From Staphylospora marina (GTDB lineage: Bacteria; Bacillota; Bacilli; Thermoactinomycetales; Thermoactinomycetaceae), in contig NZ_CP034118.1 in NCBI RefSeq assembly GCF_003856495.1, positions 1,654,001 to 1,718,000 of the forward strand: DNA of 64,000 bases. Direction: 5' to 3'. Below, one piece after another: positions 44,988 to 52,958 of this stretch. The position numbers and the translations under genes were made by a program. The notes beneath the pieces are model-generated. The model was not told the DNA's origin and did not search any database. It was given only the letters and a program-made list of their open reading frames with translations. Positions within the stretch are counted from its first letter, which is position 1, and each line of letters starts with the position of its first letter.

Positions 44988-45752
44988 TCAAGACTTCCGC
45001 GTTTTTCGGAGAAACGATTCCACGGCCTGTCGATGCCGGTCCGAATTCCATCCCGCCGCGCAATTTTCGGCTTCGATCTCCGTCAGACGGGAAGCCGGCA
45101 CTCCGTCACGGACCTGCCGGGCCAATTGCTTGTACGCGCGTACCACTTCGACCGGAGCGTCCGCAAACCGCCGGATGAACACGTTCAATTTTTCCTCAAA
45201 GGAATCTTCCGGCAAAATCCGGTCCACCAGCCCCAGCTCCCATGCCCTGCCCGCGCTGATCCGCTCACCGGTCAACAACAACTCCAGCGCCGGGCTGATG
45301 CCGATTTTTTTCATCAGCCTCGAACCTCCTCCCCACCCGCTGGTGATGCCCAATTTCACCTGGATCATGCCGAACAGGGCCCGTTCGGAAGCGATGCAAA
45401 AATCGGTGCTGGCGGCCAACTCACACCCTCCGCCCACGGCCGGCCCTTCCACGACGGACATGGTGATGACTTCCCATTCCGAAATCCGCTGCAGGATCCG
45501 GCCCATCCTTTTCATGACCGGCAAGATCCCCTCCCGGTCCAGCCGGTGAAACTCATCGAGATCACCTCCGGACACGAACGCCCGTCGATCTCCCCGGAAC
45601 AGGACCAACCGCAATGTTTCGTCCCGCTCCCATTCGTCAAGCACGTGTTCCAACTCTTCCATCATGGCGAGATTGACCGCGTTTCTCGCTTCCGGACGCC
45701 GGAAGACGATCCGGCCGATTCCGTCCGTTTTTTCCGTCAAAAGTGTCCGCAT
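44988..45752 (-). CDS. Enoyl-CoA hydratase/isomerase family protein
   Basis: A 254-residue crotonase with VSGGDLDEFHRL and VEGPAVGGGCELAASTDFCIAS (oxyanion hole). The usual catalytic region reads GMIQVKLGITSGWGGGSRL, where the second catalytic acid seems to be missing or shifted (KLGIT in place of ELG-type), so the reaction is uncertain. I start at ATG 45752 because GGAAGGG is well placed for it and too close to the ATG three codons earlier. It is not part of the leucine operon: rsfA and its terminator lie between. Confidence 0.85.
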   Translation of the reverse strand: MRTLLTEKTDGIGRIVFRRPEARNAVNLAMMEELEHVLDEWERDETLRLVLFRGDRRAFVSGGDLDEFHRLDREGILPVMKRMGRILQRISEWEVITMSVVEGPAVGGGCELAASTDFCIASERALFGMIQVKLGITSGWGGGSRLMKKIGISPALELLLTGERISAGRAWELGLVDRILPEDSFEEKLNVFIRRFADAPVEVVRAYKQLARQVRDGVPASRLTEIEAENCAAGWNSDRHRQAVESFLRKTRKS

Positions 45753-45775
45753 GTTGAACATCCCTTCCGCTGTCC

Positions 45776-45804
45776 TTGATACCGTTTGGATCAAAGGGTA
45801 TAAT
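45776..45804 (+). promoter_or_regulatory. Promoter of the DUF2626 gene
   Basis: TTGATA (45776-45781), a 17-base spacer and TATAAT (45799-45804): a near-consensus sigma-A promoter 67 bases before the start codon, overlapping the upstream region of the divergent hydratase gene. Confidence 0.8.
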
Positions 45805-45870
45805 AAGTCCTGTTGAATCATGGCAGAATGCGGGTGCACAGGAATCTTGCAGGAAGGAGTGGGACAGTAC

Positions 45871-46098
45871 ATGGACCGCATGTTTCGGGTTCTCGGGTTC
45901 TGGACCTTGGTCATCGCACTGATGTTCCTCGCAGGTCATATGTACATTCCTGCCGCCCTCTTCGGGGTACAGACCCTCTTTTTCGTGATCTTGGGTTACA
46001 TGGGATTGACCGAAAAAACGTACATGTACGTTTTCGGCGCATACATGTTCGTTGCGTTCGTGGGCATGGTTTGGTATTCCACGTTCATGATGCACTGA
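45871..46098 (+). CDS. DUF2626 small membrane protein (YqgY-like)
   Basis: A 75-residue protein with three hydrophobic segments, beginning MDRMFRVLGFWTLVIALMFL. It matches what I recall of the DUF2626 family found only in Bacilli; B. subtilis yqgY lies beside yqgX, whose homologue is 6 kb away here. The function is unknown. ATG 45871 has GGAAGGAG upstream; the longer frame from 45820 lacks hydrophobic pattern and ribosome binding site. Tyr- and Met-rich transmembrane parts are notable. Confidence 0.85.
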   Translation: MDRMFRVLGFWTLVIALMFLAGHMYIPAALFGVQTLFFVILGYMGLTEKTYMYVFGAYMFVAFVGMVWYSTFMMH

Positions 46099-46361
46099 TT
46101 CATTTTGCCGGATTCAAAACGGCTCCCGGAGGTCCGGGGGCCGTGAACTTGGCACCGCATTCCGCCGAATGTCGATTCCTGCTCCGCACATCCCAAACCA
46201 CAGGACCCTTGGACAAAGTTCCCGTACGGAAAATGACGGGTTTTCACTCACACGGCTCCCGAATCACCGGGAGCCGTGTGTATGTTTGCCCGGTTTGTTT
46301 GCAAGACGATTCCGACTGTTTCCCCGTTGAAAGAGGAGCCGGTGATCCGGCTCCTCTTTCG
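46099..46361. other. Intergenic region with three strong hairpins
   Basis: Three inverted repeats: 46119-46144 (ACGGC-T-CCCGG), 46249-46280 (perfect 13-bp CACACGGCTCCCG stem) and 46329-46360 (perfect 14-bp GAAAGAGGAGCCGG stem). The last is the fabV terminator; the second probably ends the DUF2626 transcript. No gene is seen. Confidence 0.6.
46329..46360 (-). terminator. Terminator of the tlpA-to-fabV operon
   Basis: A perfect 14-bp stem (46329-46342 with 46347-46360) begins directly after the fabV stop. Both arms end in short T/A runs, so it may work in both directions. Confidence 0.75.
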
Positions 46362-47555
46362 TCATTCTTGCAAGCTGGGGATTTTCACGTCCGGATTGAC
46401 GTCCGCCTCGTAATCCACACCGTCGCTTTCAAATCCGAACAGCCGGAAGAAGTCGCGACGGAATCCCTCGATGTCGGACAGTTCGTTCAGGTTCTCCCCG
46501 TTCACCGCATGCCATCTTTCCAATACTTCCCGTTGAATGTCATCGCGCATTTCGAGATCATCGATGCGGATGAGCCCCTTTTCGTCCACCGGAACCGGGC
46601 CGCCGGCATAAAGGCGTTCGGTGAACAGCCGGTACATTTGCTCGATGCATCCTTCATGCAATCCCTTCTCCTTCATCACCCGGTAAAGGAGCGATATGTA
46701 CAGCGGCACCACGGGAATGGCCGAGCTGGACTGGGTGACGAGAGCCTTGTTCACGGAGACCCATGCGTGTCCTCCGATTTTTTGCAGCTTGGCATCCAGT
46801 TCCTTGGCCGTTGCCTCGAGATGATCTTTCGCGCGGCCGATGGTTCCCTCCCGATACACGGGGTGGGTGATTTCCGGACCGATGTAGGAATAGGCGATGC
46901 TGATGGCTCCGTCGGCCAGCACGCCGGCCTCGAGCAGGGCGTCCACCCACATCTCCCAATCTTCGCCGCCCATCACCTGAATCGTGTGGCGGATTTCCTC
47001 TTCATTCGCCGGCTCAATGGTCACTTCCGACACTTCGCCGGTATGGAAATCCACGGTTTTGTTGGTGAAAGCCTGTCCGATCGGCTTGATCACCGAGGAG
47101 AACAATTCTCCCGTCTTCGGATGCACGCGTTTGGGTGCAGCCAGGCTGTACACCACCAGATCCACCTGCCCGAACTCCCGTTTGATCAGCTCGATGGCCT
47201 GTTGTTTGAGCTCGTCCGAAAACGCGTCCCCGTTGAGGCTGAGTGCCTTGATTCCCGCTTCCGCCGCCGCCTTCTCAAACGCGGCCGTGTTGTACCATCC
47301 GGCCGTGGCGGTCCGGTTGCCGGAGCTGGGGCGTTCGAAGAAAATGCCGAGCGTTTCCGCGCCGGCCCCGAATGCGGCCACAATGCGGGATGCCAGACCG
47401 TAACCGGTCGACGCGCCGATGATCAGGGCCTTTTTCGGGCCGTTCACGGCAGGCTTGCTCTTTACGAATTCGATTTGCTGCCGCACCTCCCGTTCGCAAC
47501 CTTCCGGATGGGCGGTGGTGCAAATGAACCCGCGAAATTTCGGTTTGATGACCAT
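46362..47555 (-). CDS. fabV: Trans-2-enoyl-CoA/ACP reductase FabV (TER type)
   Basis: FabV/TER reduces trans-2-enoyl thioesters with NADH and as an enoyl-ACP reductase is naturally insensitive to triclosan. The 397 residues are the family length. The N-terminal signature is VIKPKFRGFICTTAHPEGCE; the NADH loop is ALIIGASTGYGLASRI. The catalytic Tyr-X8-Lys appears as YREGTIGRAK. ATG 47555 follows AAAGAGGATG. It is the last gene of the redox operon. Which substrate (ACP or CoA) it prefers cannot be read; Bacilli normally use FabI or FabL. Confidence 0.94.
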   Translation of the reverse strand: MVIKPKFRGFICTTAHPEGCEREVRQQIEFVKSKPAVNGPKKALIIGASTGYGLASRIVAAFGAGAETLGIFFERPSSGNRTATAGWYNTAAFEKAAAEAGIKALSLNGDAFSDELKQQAIELIKREFGQVDLVVYSLAAPKRVHPKTGELFSSVIKPIGQAFTNKTVDFHTGEVSEVTIEPANEEEIRHTIQVMGGEDWEMWVDALLEAGVLADGAISIAYSYIGPEITHPVYREGTIGRAKDHLEATAKELDAKLQKIGGHAWVSVNKALVTQSSSAIPVVPLYISLLYRVMKEKGLHEGCIEQMYRLFTERLYAGGPVPVDEKGLIRIDDLEMRDDIQREVLERWHAVNGENLNELSDIEGFRRDFFRLFGFESDGVDYEADVNPDVKIPSLQE

Positions 47556-47573
47556 GCTTTCATCCTCTTTCCA

Positions 47574-48725
47574 TCATGTTTTCTCGTTTTCTCTTGGATC
47601 CCCGATCAAGGGATCCGGCAACCCCTTGGACTGGAGCAGTGCCCAAAATCGTTCACCCATGGCATCGGGATGAATCAACTGAAGCAGCGCACGGACCCGC
47701 CTGGCCTCCGGAGAAAACGGATCCCGGGCTGCGGAGACCGGCATCAGCTCCATCGCTCCCGCGCGGATCAAAAAACGGGATTGCGGCTCGCGGGCCAACG
47801 TCCTGAGCCCCGCGTTTTCTCCCCACCTCTCGAGCAGGTCGAAATTCACGTGGGCGGTGAGATCGATCTCACCGGGATTTTGCAGCACATCGCCAATCAC
47901 GCGGTGTCCGGAAAATCCGCGAACCGTTCCGTCCGGCCGGGCCAGCAGATCTTCGGTGCCGCCTCCGTAATCCACGGTGAGAAGATATCCTTCCCGGATC
48001 CACGCAGCCGTTTCCTCCAACCATTTCCGCGCGTCCGGCTGCCATTCGAGCGTTTGCCCGTCATCCATTCGGCAAAGCAGCGGGACCAAGTCATCATCCG
48101 GCGACTCCGGTGACAGGGGAAGCCAGACTTCCTGCAGTTCTCCTTTTGATTCCTTCAGAGTGACAAAGGATTCAAACAATGCCCCTCGTTCTTTTTTTAT
48201 CCGATGAACGGGGAGAGCGTCAACCAGCTCGTTTCCGTACACAAACGAAAGCGGCGTCCGGGGAATCTCCCGAAGCGATGCGGCCTGTCTCCACGGAACG
48301 GGGATGTTGTCCATGGCCTGCCGCTGAAGTTCCCTGTGCACGGGACTCGTATCCACCAGCCACAAGGTGACCCCTTGCGGCCAGCCGCCGCTTTCCAGAA
48401 GTCCTCCGGCAAATTGGGCGGCGATCCGTCCGTCCCCCGCTCCCATGTCGACAACCGTCCAATCCCGCGTGCGCCCGGTCACCCGCATCATGCGCAAAAA
48501 CAGTCGGGCAAGAACCCGACCGAACACGTCACCGGCATGGGCGGACGTGAAAAAATCCCCCCGTTTTCCCAGCTTGGTCTTCGGATTCCGGTAATAACCC
48601 CACTTCGGGTGATACAAGGCCAATCTCATGAACTCATGAAACGGAAGGGCGCGGGACGGATGTTGTTCGATTCGTCCGACGATTTCCCGAAGAAGGTCGG
48701 ACATCCGTTCCCGATGCTCATTCAT
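47574..48725 (-). CDS. MidA/NDUFAF7-like SAM-dependent methyltransferase
   Basis: A 383-residue class I methyltransferase of the COG1565 family (MidA, NDUFAF7). The N-terminal marker is FMRLALYHPKWGYYRN; GDFFTSAHAGDVFGRVLARL follows. The SAM loop is VVDMGAGDGRIAAQF, and FVYGNELVDALPVHRI is the family-specific motif. The mitochondrial member methylates an arginine of respiratory complex I; the bacterial target is unknown. The start is uncertain: ATG 48725 overlaps the cysK end by eight bases, and ATG 48704 is an alternative. Confidence 0.88.
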   Translation of the reverse strand: MNEHRERMSDLLREIVGRIEQHPSRALPFHEFMRLALYHPKWGYYRNPKTKLGKRGDFFTSAHAGDVFGRVLARLFLRMMRVTGRTRDWTVVDMGAGDGRIAAQFAGGLLESGGWPQGVTLWLVDTSPVHRELQRQAMDNIPVPWRQAASLREIPRTPLSFVYGNELVDALPVHRIKKERGALFESFVTLKESKGELQEVWLPLSPESPDDDLVPLLCRMDDGQTLEWQPDARKWLEETAAWIREGYLLTVDYGGGTEDLLARPDGTVRGFSGHRVIGDVLQNPGEIDLTAHVNFDLLERWGENAGLRTLAREPQSRFLIRAGAMELMPVSAARDPFSPEARRVRALLQLIHPDAMGERFWALLQSKGLPDPLIGDPRENEKT

Positions 48726-49692
48726 CATCAAACACACCGGTACTCAGATACCGTTCTCCCGTATCCGGCGCGATGCACACGACCGTTTTGCCGCTGCCCA
48801 ACCGCTCCGCCACCCGCAGAGCCGCCCACACGGAAGCTCCGGATGACGGACCCAGCAACAGGGCCTCTTTCCGCGCCAATTCGCGAACCGTTTGAAGAGC
48901 TTCTTCATCCGTCACGTGGAAAATTTCATCGTACACTTCCCGGTTGAGAATCGGCGGAATGAATCCGGGACTGGTTCCGGGAATGCGGTGCGGCCCCGGC
49001 TCTCCGCCGGCAAGCACCGGGGATTGTTTGGGCTCCACCACTCCGATGAACAAATCCGGAAAGTGACGCCTCAGGAATTCCCCCGTCCCGGTGATGGTTC
49101 CGCCCGTCCCCGCCGTGGCCACGAACGCGTCCAGCCTTCCTCCCGTCTGCTCAAGGATTTCCGGCCCGGTGGTACGGCGGTGCACGTCCGGATTGGCCGG
49201 ATTCTCAAACTGACTCGGCATGAACGCCCCGGGAATCTCCCGCAACAACCGCTCCGCGATCCGGATCGCCCCGGGCATTCGTTCCGCCCCCGGGGACAAC
49301 ACCACTTCCGCCCCGTACGCCTTCAGCAGCCGCACCCGTTCCTCGCTCATCGTGTCGGGCATCACCAATATGGTGCGATAGCCCCGGGCCGCACCGACCA
49401 AGGCCAAGCCGATGCCGGTGTTTCCGCTGGTGGGCTCCACGATCGTCATTCCCGGCTTCAGACGCCCGCTCTCTTCGGCCGCCCGGATCATGTTCCACGC
49501 GGTCCGGTCTTTCACGCTTCCTCCGGGATTCATTTTCTCCAGCTTGACATACACGTCAGCCCAACCGGGTTTTCCCATCCGGCGAAGGCGCACCAGCGGA
49601 GTTTTCCCCACCAGCTCCAGGATGTTGTCCGCCACGCGAAGCGGGACAGATCGCCCGGACGCTTTCAGTCCCTGACGACCGGCCCCGTCCAT
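48718..49692 (-). CDS. cysK: Cysteine synthase (O-acetylserine sulfhydrylase) family
   Basis: PLP enzyme of the CysK/CysM fold that makes cysteine from O-acetylserine (or a related substrate) and sulfide. Motifs: NILELVGKTPLVRL, NPGGSVKDRTAW (PLP lysine), PTSGNTGIGLAL (substrate loop), TAGTGGTITGTG (phosphate loop) and GPSSGAS. ATG 49692 overlaps the rhodanese gene by 28 bases and has AAAGGAGG nine bases upstream; GTG 49635 gives a more typical 305-residue protein but no ribosome binding site. Rhodanese and thioredoxin neighbours suggest a sulfur-handling role. Confidence 0.9.
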   Translation of the reverse strand: MDGAGRQGLKASGRSVPLRVADNILELVGKTPLVRLRRMGKPGWADVYVKLEKMNPGGSVKDRTAWNMIRAAEESGRLKPGMTIVEPTSGNTGIGLALVGAARGYRTILVMPDTMSEERVRLLKAYGAEVVLSPGAERMPGAIRIAERLLREIPGAFMPSQFENPANPDVHRRTTGPEILEQTGGRLDAFVATAGTGGTITGTGEFLRRHFPDLFIGVVEPKQSPVLAGGEPGPHRIPGTSPGFIPPILNREVYDEIFHVTDEEALQTVRELARKEALLLGPSSGASVWAALRVAERLGSGKTVVCIAPDTGERYLSTGVFDDE

Positions 49693-49988
49693 TCCAGCAT
49701 GCCTCCTTTGAGATTGTACACCTTGGCAAAGCCCCGACCGGCAAGAACTTCCGCGGCCATCAGGCTGCGACGGCCGCTGCGGCAGATCAGGAGAACCGGC
49801 TCGTCCCGATAAGCGGCCACTTCTTCCCACCGCCGTTCCATCTGGTCGTGGGGAATGAGAATCGCCCCGGGGATGTGACCTTCCGCGAATTCCTCTTCCG
49901 TGCGAACATCAACCAGCAGGGAGAAATCCCCGTCCAATTGCTCAAACCGTGCGGAGAGTTCTTTTGCTTCCAGTTCCCGAACCTTCAT
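49665..49988 (-). CDS. Single-domain rhodanese-like protein
   Basis: A 107-residue rhodanese fold with VDVRTEEEFAEGHIPGAILIP and the active-site loop LICRSGRRS, whose cysteine carries persulfide sulfur. The C-terminal NLKGGMLEWTG is typical of GlpE/YqhL-type single-domain enzymes. ATG 49988 follows GGAAAGGAAG; an earlier GTG (50030) overlaps the resA stop. It directly precedes cysK, so delivery of sulfane sulfur to a cysteine or thiol pathway is a reasonable inference. Confidence 0.9.
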   Translation of the reverse strand: MKVRELEAKELSARFEQLDGDFSLLVDVRTEEEFAEGHIPGAILIPHDQMERRWEEVAAYRDEPVLLICRSGRRSLMAAEVLAGRGFAKVYNLKGGMLEWTGPVVRD

Positions 49989-50026
49989 CGGCATCTTCCT
50001 TTCCGGAATCTGATCGGCCCGTTCCT

Positions 50027-50560
50027 TCACCGCCCGGGCAGGATTTCGCGGACGTACCCTTCCAGTTGTTCCAGTTTGACGGGGCCCTGAAACACCCGCT
50101 TGATCGTTCCGTCCGGCGCGATGAAAAACGTACTGGGAATGGGCCCGATCTTGTAGCGTTTGGTCACGTTGCGGTCTGAATCCATCAGGATCGGAAACGT
50201 CAATCCGTATTGTCTTGCGAACGCGCCCGCCGTCACTTCGGTTTCTCCGATGTTCACGGCCAGAATGACGAATCCTTGCTCCCCGTACTTCTCATACGCC
50301 TGTTGCATGGCCGGCATCTCCGTCCGGCACGGTTCGCACCAAGTGCCCCAGAAATTGAGCATGACGCCTTTTCCCCGGAAATCGCTCAGGGACACCGTTT
50401 TGCCATCCAGCGTTCTGAGGCGGAAATCAGGGGCTTCGCTGCCCGTCTCGGGCGCGGCGTCAGCGCGGAACACCCCCTGATACAACGCGAATCCGATCAT
50501 GGCCACCATGGCCAGAAACAGCACCCGACGTACCCAGTAACGGGTTTGTTTGTTCATCAT
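50027..50560 (-). CDS. resA: ResA-type membrane-anchored thiol-disulfide oxidoreductase
   Basis: A 177-residue protein with an N-terminal signal anchor (about 12-30) and an extracytoplasmic thioredoxin fold. The active site is WGTWCEPCRTE; CEPC is the characteristic ResA motif, with the conserved Glu. GPIPSTFFIAPDG contains the cis-proline. ResA reduces the haem-binding cysteines of apocytochrome c, receiving electrons from CcdA, whose gene is directly upstream. The first ATG follows AGGTGACCA; a second ATG is adjacent. Confidence 0.93.
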   Translation of the reverse strand: MMNKQTRYWVRRVLFLAMVAMIGFALYQGVFRADAAPETGSEAPDFRLRTLDGKTVSLSDFRGKGVMLNFWGTWCEPCRTEMPAMQQAYEKYGEQGFVILAVNIGETEVTAGAFARQYGLTFPILMDSDRNVTKRYKIGPIPSTFFIAPDGTIKRVFQGPVKLEQLEGYVREILPGR

Positions 50561-50638
50561 TGGTCACCTGTCCTGCTCCAGATTGTATCAGAAATCCGTG
50601 ACGTTGTCCTTTGCCCGCTTCGACATCCGGTTCGGAGA

Positions 50639-51349
50639 TCAAAATCCCTGGAATCCCGTCAGATCGATCAGCCACCGGGTGATGACCGTGAGTTGATCGG
50701 TATAAAGCAGAATCCCGAACAGCACCATCAACGCTCCGCCCGCTTTCATCACGCGTTCGGAGTATTTCAGGATCCAACGGGCCCGTCCGACAAACATGGC
50801 CATCACGAAAAACGGCAATGCAAACCCGAGGGTATAAGCCGTGATGAATGCAAATGCCTTTTCAGGCTGAACGGCCGCCATGGCCAGCACCGCGGCCAGA
50901 ATGGGCCCCAGACACGGCGTCCAACCGGCGGCAAATCCGATGCCCACCAACGTGGAGCCGAAATAACCGATCTCTTTTCTGGAAATCTCCAACCTCCGCT
51001 CGCGCAAAAGAGCCGTCGGCCGGAAGATGCCCAACATGAACAGGCCCATCGCGATGATCAAAACGGCCCCCAGCATGCGAACCAAATCCTTGTACTCGTT
51101 GAACAGCGCACCCAACACTCCGGCAGTGAAACCGAGCGCGTAGAACACGAGGGAAAATCCGAGAATGAAAAACAGGGTGTGCGTGACTACCAGCCGCTTG
51201 ATTTCCCGGGAACGATTCCCGTCGGTGAGCTGAGACACGGAAATGCCGGTGATGTAGGACAAGTAAGACGGATACAGCGGAAGGCAACACGGGGATATGA
51301 ACGAAAGAACCCCCGCCCCCAGAGCCATCCACAACGTAACCTGTTCCAT
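50639..51349 (-). CDS. ccdA: CcdA, thiol-disulfide transmembrane electron carrier
   Basis: A 236-residue protein with six hydrophobic helices. The redox-active cysteines lie in SFISPCCLPLYPSYLSYITG (helix 1) and AGWTPCLGPILA (helix 4), the two motifs of the CcdA/DsbD-beta family. It passes electrons from cytoplasmic thioredoxin to extracytoplasmic thioredoxins such as the two TlpA/ResA proteins encoded on either side. ATG 51349 follows AGGGGGAGAG. Confidence 0.96.
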   Translation of the reverse strand: MEQVTLWMALGAGVLSFISPCCLPLYPSYLSYITGISVSQLTDGNRSREIKRLVVTHTLFFILGFSLVFYALGFTAGVLGALFNEYKDLVRMLGAVLIIAMGLFMLGIFRPTALLRERRLEISRKEIGYFGSTLVGIGFAAGWTPCLGPILAAVLAMAAVQPEKAFAFITAYTLGFALPFFVMAMFVGRARWILKYSERVMKAGGALMVLFGILLYTDQLTVITRWLIDLTGFQGF

Positions 51350-51369
51350 TCTTCTCTCCCCCGATTTCT

Positions 51370-51936
51370 CTACTGAGTGATCGTTTGCATCAACCGTTCG
51401 ACCTGTTCGGCGGACATGCCCCCGACCAACCTGTGTTGGATTTTCCCGTCGGGCCCCACCACCACGGTGACCGGAATTCCCGGCAAACGGTAATCATCCA
51501 ATCCGACGGTTCGGTTGTTTTTCTCCGGATCCAGCGCAACCGGAAAGGTGAACCCATGCTCTTCCACATACTGTTTCACACGGCTTTCATCCCGTTCCTG
51601 GGATGTTTCGTTCACCATGATGAACCGGACTTTGTCCTTGTACCGTTCATACGCCTTTTGAAAATGAGGCATCTCGTCACGGCAAGGCGGGCACCAGGTC
51701 GCCCAGAAATTGATGACGGTGGGCTTTCCCTGCGCATTCCGGAGCGTCACCGTTTTTCCGTCCAGCGTGTTCAGAGTGAAATCCGGCGCGCACTGACCCA
51801 CTTCGGGACCAACCGTTCCGTCACATTCCCGATCGGACGTCACCGCTTGTTCTTTTCCCTCCCATCCGCCCCACACCGCCGCCACCGCAAACCCGGCCAG
51901 CAGGACAAGGATGAACAGATTCCTCCACTTTTGCAT
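51370..51936 (-). CDS. TlpA/ResA-like membrane-anchored thioredoxin
   Basis: A 188-residue protein with an N-terminal signal anchor (about 6-24) and a periplasm-facing thioredoxin fold. The active site is FWATWCPPCRDE and YRLPGIPVTVVV holds the cis-proline. An extra cysteine pair around residues 36-47 (RECDG...GQCAPDF) lies before the fold and may form a disulfide. It differs from the neighbouring ResA in having CPPC instead of CEPC. ATG 51936 follows AAAGGAGTGG. First gene of the seven-gene operon ending with fabV. Confidence 0.93.
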   Translation of the reverse strand: MQKWRNLFILVLLAGFAVAAVWGGWEGKEQAVTSDRECDGTVGPEVGQCAPDFTLNTLDGKTVTLRNAQGKPTVINFWATWCPPCRDEMPHFQKAYERYKDKVRFIMVNETSQERDESRVKQYVEEHGFTFPVALDPEKNNRTVGLDDYRLPGIPVTVVVGPDGKIQHRLVGGMSAEQVERLMQTITQ

Positions 51937-52083
51937 TGGTTCCACTCCTTTGTCGGCGCTTGAGAACATCCCCAGTAACACATTATGGGTATGGCGGGCG
52001 GTTGCATACCCCTGTCCCTTGGGTTTGTGAAGCCGTACGGCGGGATCCGGCAGTCCTTCACAACAAAGAAATCCAAATCGGCC

Positions 52084-52101
52084 GGCTCCGATCGGGGAGC
52101 C
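52084..52101 (-). terminator. Hairpin after yqgX
   Basis: GGCTCC/GGAGCC stem six bases beyond the yqgX stop, followed by GATTTGGATTTCTTTG on the minus strand. A weak terminator between yqgX and the thioredoxin operon. No convincing promoter is visible in the remaining gap to 51937. Confidence 0.5.
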
Positions 52102-52106
52102 GCCTT

Positions 52107-52733
52107 TCAACCGGTCACGTAAGGATTCATTTCCTGTTCGCGACCAATGGTGGTTTTCGGTCCGTGTCCCGGACATACCACCGTTTCTTCGGGCAACTCC
52201 ATCAATTTGCCGATGGACTCCATGAGCACGGAGTAATTGCCGCCCGGCAGATCAAACCGGCCGATCCCGTCTTTGAACAACACATCCCCGCCGAACACGA
52301 CGTTGTCAAACAGATACGACACACTTCCCGGAGAATGACCGGGGGTGTGCCAAACCTCCACCTTCGTTCCGATCAGATCGAGCGTCTCTCCTCCCGTCAA
52401 CATTCGTTCGGGCTCGCGACAGCGGACGGGTTCCAGCCCCGGCCACCACGCGGATCCGTTCTTTTCCGGATTCCCGGGCCAATCCGCTTCCTCCTTGTGG
52501 AGGCAGACGGGCGCACCCGTGATTTTCCGCACTTCCTCCAATCCCGCGATGTGATCGAAGTGCGCATGGGTCAGCAAGATGGCCTCAATCTTGAGTCCCA
52601 ATCTCCCGATCCGCTCGATGAGCGGTTCGGGATCCTGGCCGGGGTCAATCACCACTCCCCGTTTGGACGGTTCATCATACACCAGCCATGCATTGGTGAC
52701 CGCAATTCCCAAAGGAAAACATTCGATGTTCAT
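52107..52733 (-). CDS. yqgX: MBL-fold metallo-hydrolase (YqgX, glyoxalase II-like)
   Basis: A 208-residue metallo-beta-lactamase-fold hydrolase with the metal motif LTHAHFDHIAGL, further ligands in WHTPGHSPGSVSYLF and VFGGDVLF, and a final His in VVCPGHGPKT. It resembles hydroxyacylglutathione hydrolases; in a bacillithiol-making organism the physiological thiolester could be a bacillithiol one, which is inference. ATG 52733 follows GGGGAGG. It lies divergently from ylaI. Confidence 0.9.
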   Translation of the reverse strand: MNIECFPLGIAVTNAWLVYDEPSKRGVVIDPGQDPEPLIERIGRLGLKIEAILLTHAHFDHIAGLEEVRKITGAPVCLHKEEADWPGNPEKNGSAWWPGLEPVRCREPERMLTGGETLDLIGTKVEVWHTPGHSPGSVSYLFDNVVFGGDVLFKDGIGRFDLPGGNYSVLMESIGKLMELPEETVVCPGHGPKTTIGREQEMNPYVTG

Positions 52734-52913
52734 GAACGGGGCCTCCCCTGAAAACATGCTTGTTCCCTTCCCATTCTACCTTCAGTGGCGAAACACTTCA
52801 AAGTCCGGCGAAAATCTCCCTTTCTTTCGGCATCTTCGGGGTGAAGGTCTTTCACCGGAATGAAATTGAGGTATACTGTTCACTGAAAAGCCCCAATTTG
52901 ACTTGAGCGCCGG

Positions 52914-52958
52914 AAAGGAGGCACGGCGGACCCCCCTGCCGGGAAGCCCGCCGCTGTC
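52914..52958 (+). promoter_or_regulatory. ylaI leader: Shine-Dalgarno and AUG separated by a hairpin
   Basis: AAAGGAGG (52914-52921) is 37 bases before the only possible start. CGGCGG (52924-52929) pairs perfectly with CCGCCG (52948-52953), looping out the interval; two bases before and five after the stem leave an effective spacing of about seven. A -10-like TATACT lies at 52872-52877. Confidence 0.6.

Noticed and set aside
45813..48113. A 766-codon plus-strand frame opposite fabV and the methyltransferase gene
   Set aside because: Low-complexity His/Arg/Gly-rich translation without start signals; the opposite strand carries two recognisable enzymes.
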